A model generated the notes under the pieces. It did no database searches, was not told the DNA's origin, and saw only the letters and a program-made list of their open reading frames with translations. This document shows, one piece after another, positions 53,001 to 62,000 of a stretch of 64,000 nucleotides of DNA. The stretch comes from Mytilisepta virgata. Taxonomy: Eukaryota > Mollusca > Bivalvia > Mytilida > Mytilidae. Both the position numbers and the translations under genes were made by a program. Numbering within the stretch: the stretch's first letter is position 1; each line of letters opens with the position of its first letter. The stretch covers positions 99,610,513 to 99,674,512 of the forward strand of contig CM051521.1 of NCBI GenBank assembly GCA_028015205.1, given 5' to 3'.

Positions 53001-56000
53001 ATCACATTTTGAATACAGATATGCTATGATCTGATAATGCTTTAATTAACTGACACAATACATGTATTAGAAAATATGTATCACAATATCACAAAGTGTA
53101 TCACTGTTGCTTTTGTAAATGTACAGCTAATGTATGTTATAGTATTTGTTGATTAGAGAAGCTTTAAAGTGTCTTATAGTTTCAATCATTTAACATTTTG
53201 GAGAAACAATTTTCAAGGTAAAAGAGGATAAATGTTCAAGAAAATAAATCTACAGGCTACTTTCTTACTTTCTTAAGAAAAAAATTGAAACAAGAAGGTT
53301 ACAAGGTAATTCTGATCTAATATATGTCATTTGTAAATAACAGCAAAAATAGTTTCATTCATTGTAGTCTTATATAGAGGTCATTTAAAATCCAGTTTTT
53401 GGCCAGGTTGCACAACTTGCAGAATGTTTATGGACATATTGACATAAGATGAAGGTCATATGATCCATATTATATGATTGAATGGCTTTTAAGTTTTATG
53501 TCAAAAATCATTTTAAACATACAAAGTGACTTGTTGTCATATTACTTGGTGTGAGGATGCATCTTGGCAAGTAACACAGCCTCCCAAAAAAATTAGGTCA
53601 CTCTGACCCACTTATTGCACATCATTGACTTAGGTTAAGTTTTACATCCAAGTTCAGTTCTTCAATACCAAGGGACCTACAATCATATTACTTGGTGTGA
53701 GGATGCATCTTGTGGAGTAAGACAGCCTCCCAGCAAAATAAGGTCACTCTGACCCACTTATTGCACTTCATTGACTTAGTTTAAGTTTTATGTCTGAGTT
53801 TAGTTCTCCGATACCAAGGGACCTACAGTCATATTACTTGGTGTGAGGATGCATCTCGGGGAGTAACACAGTCTCCCACTAAAATTAGGCAATCTGACTT
53901 ACTTATCGGGCTTCGTTGACTTAGGTTAAGTTTTACGTCAGAGTTCAGTTCTCCTTTTCCAAGGGACCTACAGTTTTTATATTTGTGCAAGCAAAAAATT
54001 TTGACAGAAATGGAAATAGACAATTTAAGATGATTAAAATGATCATAACCTTGTTAAAAAGGACCTAGCATTTGGGAAAGTAACAGATATTTGAATAAAA
54101 TAAGATTAAGTATTATCTTGTATTTAAAAAATTCAAGATTTTATTTTATAGGGATCTACATAGAATTGTGACAAAACACACTTGCAACAAACTAAGTGTA
54201 GAAAAATAATTAACATTTTAAAAAATTCAATTTTCAATTCAATTAGGTCAATTCAAGTTAATTAACAAAATATTTGGCAGATGGGGGAATTTTATTTCCC
54301 ATTTTTAGCTCACCTGTCCTAAAAGGACGTGAGCTTTTAACATCACTTGGCGTCTGTCGTCCGTCCATCTGTAAACTTTTTACATTTTCATCTTCTCCTC
54401 TGAAACCCCTGGACCTATTGAACTGAAACTTGGTCTGAAGCTTCTATGGAAGGTCCTTTACAAAGTTTGCATAAATCATCCCGGTCCATCAAACAAAATG
54501 GCCGCCATGAGCATTTACATGTTCTGATTGGTCGAAATTTAAAACTTCTTCCCCTTTGAAACTGTAAAGCCAAATGAACTGATTTTTGGTATGGAGCCTC
54601 TATGGAAGGTCCTTTACAAAATTTGTATAAATCATCCCGGTTGGTGAAACAAAATGGCCACCATTAACATTTTCATGTTCTGATTTGTCCAAATCTAAAA
54701 CTTCTTCTCTGAAACCGTAAAGCCAAATGAACTGATTTTTAGCTCACCTGGCCAACCTGGCCAAAGGCCAGGTGAGCTTTTGCCATCACTTTTCGTCCGT
54801 CGTCCGTCCGGGGTGAATTGCTGTTTTTTGCTAATAACTCAAAAACCGTTACAGATATAGAAAATCTGACATGGGGTAAAATTGATCAGCATGACAAGAT
54901 CTACCTACCCTGAAATTTTGAAGGAAATTCCAAAACCCATTTAGGAGTTATTGCCCTTTTTTCATCAAATTTTCAAAATTTTAACATTCAAAAATCTTCT
55001 CCTCTGAAACCACTGGGCCAATTGGTTTGAAACTTAATAGGAATGATCTATGACATGTCCTCTACAAACGATCCTCAATATATTTTGATCTGATGTAAAA
55101 CATGGCTGTCGTAGGTAAAAATAGAATATAGGGAGAATATAGGGGTGAATGTGTTGTTTTTAGCTTATAACTTAAAAACCGTTACAGATATCGAAAATCT
55201 GACATGGGGTAAAATTGATCAGCATGACGAGATCTACCTACCCTGAAATTTTGAAGGAAATTCCACAACCCGTTTAGGAGTTATTGCCCTTTTTTCGTCA
55301 AATTTTCAAAATTTTAACATGTTTTGTCATTTATCTCCCAAACTATTTGAGATAGAAGTGAAATGTAAATTTGAAAAATGTTTGCCATGTTGAGATCTAC
55401 CTACCATGAAATTTTAAAGGAAATCCCAAAACCCATTTAGGAGTTGTTGCCCTTTTTTGTCAAATTTTCTATATTTTTTCATTCAAAAATCTTCTCCTCT
55501 GAAACCGCTGGGCCGATTGGATTGAAACTTAATAGGAATGATCTATGACATGTCCTCTACAAACGATCCTCAATTTATTTTGATCTGACATAAAACATGG
55601 CTTTTGTAGCTAAAAATAGAATATAGGGGTGCATGTGTTGTTTTTGGCTTATAACTTAAAAACCGTTACAGATATAAAAAATCTGATGGGGTAAAATTGA
55701 TCAGCATGACAAGATGTACCTAACCTGAAATTTTGAAGGAAATCCCAAAACCCATTTAGGAGTTATTGCCCTTTTTTTCGTCAAATTTTCAAAATTTTAC
55801 ATTTTTCGTCATTTATCTCCAAAACTATTTGAGATAGAAGTGAAATGTAAATTTGAAAAATGTTTGCCATGTTGAGATCTATATACCCTGAAATTTTAAA
55901 GGAAATCCCAAAACCCATTTAGGAGTTATTGCCCTTTTTTTGTCAAATTTTCAAAATTTTAACTTTTGCATTTATCTCCAAAACTATTTGAGATAGAAGT

Positions 56001-59000
56001 GAAATGTAAATTGAAAAATGTTTGCCATGTTGAGATCTACATACCCTGAAATTTTGATGGGATTCCCAAATTCTATTTAGGAGTTATTGGTTTGTTTAAT
56101 TTGAGGTCGGGTTCTGTTACATTTATTTAAGGTTCACCCTTATTCCTGGTCAATTTTATCAACTTCCTGCCAGGACTACCACCATCAGGGAACATATTTT
56201 AACATTAAACCTTATGAAAAATAAATCTTCAACAAATTTTCCCTGGACAATTGAACCAATTGCAACAAACTTGGCCAAATAGTTGATTGTCCAATGAAAA
56301 CCAGACTCCAGGTGAGCGATACAGGCTCTGGTGAGCCTCTTGTTGTAATGGAGCATCTATGGAAGGTCCTTTACAAAGTTTGCATAACTCATCATGGTCT
56401 GTGAAACAAAATGGCCGCCATAAGCATTTACATGTTCTAATTGGTCAAAATTTGAAACTTCTTCTTCTCTGAAACCGTAAAGCCAAATGAACTGATTTTT
56501 GGTATGGAGCATCTTTAGAAGGTCCTTTCCCAAGTTTGCGTAACTCATCCCGGTCTGTGAAACAAAATGGTCGCCATGAGCATTTACATGTTCTGATTGG
56601 TCAAAATGTAAAACTTCTCCTCTGAAACCATAAAGCCAAACGAACTGATTTTTGATATGGAACATATATGGAAGATCCTTTACAAAATTTGCATAAATCA
56701 TCCGGGTCTGTAAAACAAAATGGCTCCCATGAGCATTTACATGTTTAATTGGTCGAAATTTAAAACTTCTCTGAAACCATAAAGCCAAATGAACTAATTT
56801 TTGGTATGAAGCATCTGTGGAAGGTCCTTTACAAAGTTTGCATAAATCTTCCCGGTCCGTGAAACAAAATGGCCAGGTGAGCATACAGGCTCAGCTGACT
56901 GAGCCTCTTGTTCGCAGTTACAATGTTTTGCTAAAATATTTGCTTTGTGGAGGTCCGGTATTGGGGACTTGTGGTCGATTTGGCTAGTCATTGTATATGT
57001 CAAAATTTGTTTTTGTCTCATAAAAAGTATCCCTTTCTATCATGCTGGCCAACCATAACTGGACGGTAGCAAAAACCATTTTTTGTGATTGATCAGAAAT
57101 TATTACAATGAAATAATCAATCAGTTTACCAGAAATGGACACAAAAATGTAAAAAAAATTACATTTGAAAAAAAAAAAAAAAAATTGCAGTGGCCTGATC
57201 TTCAAGGTGTGGGCAGGGTTGATTATCTACCAATTAACTTAAAACTTGTTTAAAAAAAGAACTTAGCTTTCCACTTGTTTCAAGTGTTGATGGCACAAAT
57301 AATGGATTCTGGTTTATAATTGCCTGTGGATTTATTTTCTTGACTTTTTCACAGGCTATACAAGCTTTTTCTGTCCAACAACAAATACGGGTGATGATAA
57401 ATCAAATGAGGATATCACTGGAGATTATTCTTGTGAGTCAATGCACTAAAGCCAAATTGCACATTACTTTATTATAACTTTTAAATATTGTATTTTTAGT
57501 TTTAAATTCTATATTAATTTTATTATATTGTTTATAACCTTTGTAAAGAATAATAGTTCAATATGCATCACTTTAGTTTCACAAATTAAGATTATGTACA
57601 GTTTAGAAATATATGGACCAGCCTTAGATATTCAAGATTTCAAGATGTTCCTTTGAGAGTCTATAATTAGGGTTATCAAAACTCAATATTATTGCTTGGA
57701 AGATAAAATTTGTCAATAAATTTTATCTTCTTTAAAACTTTTTTGCTGTATGGCAAAATTTAATATATTGACAAAAGATAATGAATTTTCTGCAGCTCAT
57801 ATTTTTTCAAGAAAATTTTATAATAGCAATTGATAAAATGTAATAAAAAGTTTTCAAAATATTTTGAAAGACAATTGCTATGCATGAAACTTTGTTTCTC
57901 TTGAAATCTTGGAAATCTCTTTTGATTGTTAATTTATGTTACTACATGCCTTTTTATTTTGATTGTATTGTCTACATTTATAGTTTTATGTTTTTATTTT
58001 TATTTTATGCTTTTTATTAACACTATTTCCTAACATATACAGCGTGTGCATCACATAAAACAAAACGTTCGGCACCATGGAAAGATTATTGCAGGACAGT
58101 GTCGTTCAATCATAGATTCTGCGAGGGTGAGTCAAATGAGAGTTGTTGGTACTATCAACTGTGTTTATTTCTCCCCCAACTGTGAAGGGAATACCTTTTC
58201 CTGACTATCAATCAATTTTTCAGCCTAGTGCTATATATTCTGTCATTTTCTTCCTGTCAATATACATGTACTTGATTGATACCAGAAATTTGAAAAATAA
58301 AATGTTCACAAAGGTAAGTTTAAATAAACGTGGGATGCAAGTAAATATTGGTAGTAAATTTATTAAAATAAGCAAGCTTAGATGCAAATTATATAGATCA
58401 GTTTTATCAAAATATATAGATTGCATTTTAATCATGTCCCAAAATCAATAAAACAACTTCCCCGGAACTAGAAAGTCAGTTTGGCAGGATCTTTTGGTAT
58501 TGTTAAAATTCTGGCTTGAAACTTTCTCAAAATTTGATAGAAATTGAATGTTTAGGACTTAATTGGAATGATCAATTTTGAAAAATATAGCTCATATACA
58601 TACCAATTTCTTAAAGAAACAGATGAATTATTATTTATTTGGAAAATTGAAGATTCAAGTCAAAATATACTATACAAGTTTCTAAGATTTTTTCTCTATG
58701 TTGTTTTACACCTTTCTCCCAATGTAATTCAAGGGTAGAGAATTGGTACTTTAATGGTAAGATATATTATGTACAATATATTCCTTTTATACTATAGGTT
58801 CCATATTGTAATTCTTTTATTAAAGTGATTAAAAATAGCTGTTCTCAGCTTATATTCAATGGTGTAAAGCTTTTCATGTTAGTTTATAGAACGCTTTTTG
58901 AAATTTTAAAAAAAATATTACAGAATTTCTTAAAATTGATAGGAATATGCATCTAATATTTTGATAGTATATTCTATCTGAGATTGAAATATCATATTCT

Positions 59001-62000
59001 TTCTAGAATTACATATTTGAAATAGTATCAGTTTTCTTTTCAAAACAAAATTGCCCAGTAGAGATAATAAATAGTCGTAAGAACAAAAGGGAGATAATAA
59101 TGAACTTCTTAGTAAAAGGAGGAAACTGGTCAATACTAATTACTCAATGTCTAAAATTTTTGTTTTTTTCACAAATTCAGGCCTAGGATTATGAATTAAA
59201 AAATTTTTTGATTATTGATAGCACATTCAAGTGTGGTTTTAGTCTTTGATGAAGTGTTTACAAAGGACACTAGAAATTGTTAGTTTGGAAATTTTAGGAA
59301 GAATTCAAGAAATGAAAAAAATGAGGTTTGAATAACAATTGTTTGATACTCAGAAACGTAAAGTGTTAAATTTTCAAAAAGATTACGGGCAAAATATTGT
59401 AATACCTTAAATCTCAAAATTAATTTCATTTTTCACCATATTAATTTATTTCATAAATGAATACCATGTATGAAGATAACGAATCTAGAATAATGATATT
59501 TCTAAGGCCATTCAGGTTTATATTGTGTGCTGTTTATCTTTGTGTATAATACCATTCAAGCTAGTTTGTTGCTTATTATGTGTTTTGGTGTTGGGATCAT
59601 ATTATGAAAGATAAACATGATTTGTTGACATATTTTATCACAATTTAAATTTTTAAAGTAATTAAAATTCTACGTAATGTAGCAAAGCTCTATGTATGTT
59701 TGCTATTACTATGCATCTTCAACTCAATATTTCAAGTCATTTAAAATGCTGGTAAATAATAATTTCTAACATACAGTAAGATCTTGTTTCAAATTAAAGT
59801 TTAGTTTGTCCTGAAACTTTAAGAAAACTGTATAGTTCAAGGATTCAGTATTTAGGCCAAGAAAAAAAAATAAGTGTGGTTCCTGTTACATCAAGATAAA
59901 GAATAGGATAGGTTATTTATTTTACAAATTTTTTTAACATAGAGTCTTATTGTTCTGACTTTAACAGTGCTTATTGAAAAAATGGCCAAAAAATCTTTAG
60001 GATATATTTTTTTATCTGGCCTTATATGCCTACAGGATTTTATTCTATAGAAGCACACCAAATAGTATCTTTTATTTTGCATATAATTTGGTATAAATTA
60101 GCATTTCAAATAATGTAGTTGTTTTTATTAAAAACATATTTTTCACCAATAGACAAAAAGTAACTGAAGTTCTAGACTTTTATAGGAGTTATTACAGTAA
60201 TTATATCTAGTCTTCACATAAATTTGATCAAAATCATAGTATATTAACATTACAGAACAGAAACCGAAAAATATTCTTAATTAACTTCAATAAAAACAGA
60301 ATAATTAATAATATATCCGGATTCATATTACTCTGACTTTTAAAATTTAGAGACAAAAAAATTAATAATACATTTTTTGGTTAGACATTACTCTTAAACT
60401 TAATACTATAACAAAATTTTGTAAGAGTTGTTAAAACAGTCTTTTTAGGCATAAATATTTTGGTTTACAGTTGCCTCTCCGACCATTAACATGTGCATCT
60501 AAATTGTTCAGAATTTAAATTTCTGAATATATTTTAATACAATGTAATTGTAGGTTCCATGAAATCAAAATCACTTTTTATTTCATTTACAACCATTTGA
60601 CATTATTGTATATAACTTGTTTGTTTTGACCAAATCAAAAAAAAAAATTACAGATGTATTTTTCTGGAAAACAAATTTCGTTTCAGTTTTGAAATATTTT
60701 AATATTTACACAACTGGTTGTCAAGACTTTTTATAAATTTTGGTGAGACAGAACTCCAAAAAATTTGTCAATTATAACCATTAGGATTAAAGGCATATGT
60801 AGGGATATATATATTTCTCTTCTCCAAAAACATTTTCTTTTTATTTCATAGATCAATTATTTACAGAAATATCAAAACAAATAAGAGACCTTAAATTTAA
60901 TTTTGACAGTTAGTAGATTTATTTTTTGGGTATAAGGGTTAAAGCTGTAATATCATGCATTTTTTGCACAGCTGTTTTACTAGTATTTAATTTTAGAATT
61001 CTTGTCGGTGCCAAAATATCAAAATTGTCCATTTTATTGTGCTCTAAAAGATCAATTTAAAATAGTTGTGTAACTTTTAAGGTTTCAACATGCTAAACAT
61101 AATTTAGAAAATTACCCGAGAAAAATTTGAACCTTTACCATTCCCTATTCCCTTGCACACTTCCCTTCCCAAAATTGGTTGTGCATGTATGATAAAAAAT
61201 TAAATTTAGAATTCTAAATTAATCTTTTACTCTTTGTATTTAATTGATCATTTAAATCCAGCAAGAAGATCCTATAACCAGATAACTGATTGGCTAACTT
61301 TATTTCATTAGTGTTATTTCCTTTATTAGGTCCAGATAAACTGGGATCATGTTACAATGATTCTGAGGACAAGTTAAAGTATGATATCCTTTTTACCATG
61401 GGCACACCTGTTTCAGACAATCAAACCTGTATAGAAACTTGTTTTGACAATAATTCTACATTTGGAATCTATGACTCTGGATTATGCATGTGTGGATACA
61501 AGCACACTGACCCATCAAATCCTTGTTGGTGTAGTTCAAAAACATACAGTGATGGCAGTAATATGGCTTGTACCACTGGAAGTACAAACATAAAATATGT
61601 TAGTGGTGTTTATCCAATAACTGCAGGGTTAACATTAGACCCATTGGACAGATTAACTGCTGGAAAATCTCAGTTATTCAGAGCTGAGGTACAGTTACAA
61701 ACTATTGTACAGTATATTTGGTCCTTTGGAGATTCCAGCGAGACTCACTTGGGAACATCGTCGACAGGATTGTTTTACATAGCTGCACATACATACCCCA
61801 TTGCAGGAACGTACACACTGACTGTCACAGCTTGTACACAGAATTCAGCATGTACGTCTCTCTCGGTGCCAGTAGAAGTTAGGCCGACAATTGTTTCTGA
61901 CAATATAGAAATCACCTGTCCTTCTACTACACCATCTCTGTCATCAACAGTAACAGTCACAGGGACAATAAGTACAGGATATAACACAGAGTATACATGG

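Noticed and set aside
56357..56884. 175-codon minus-strand frame in the outer AGCTCACC element
   Set aside because: The predicted protein simply mirrors the DNA repeat unit; it is not a known family and lies antisense to the element.
58143..58451. 102-codon frame in intron 11
   Set aside because: No family recognised, an alternative frame exists on the other strand, and length is near chance for such A/T-rich DNA.
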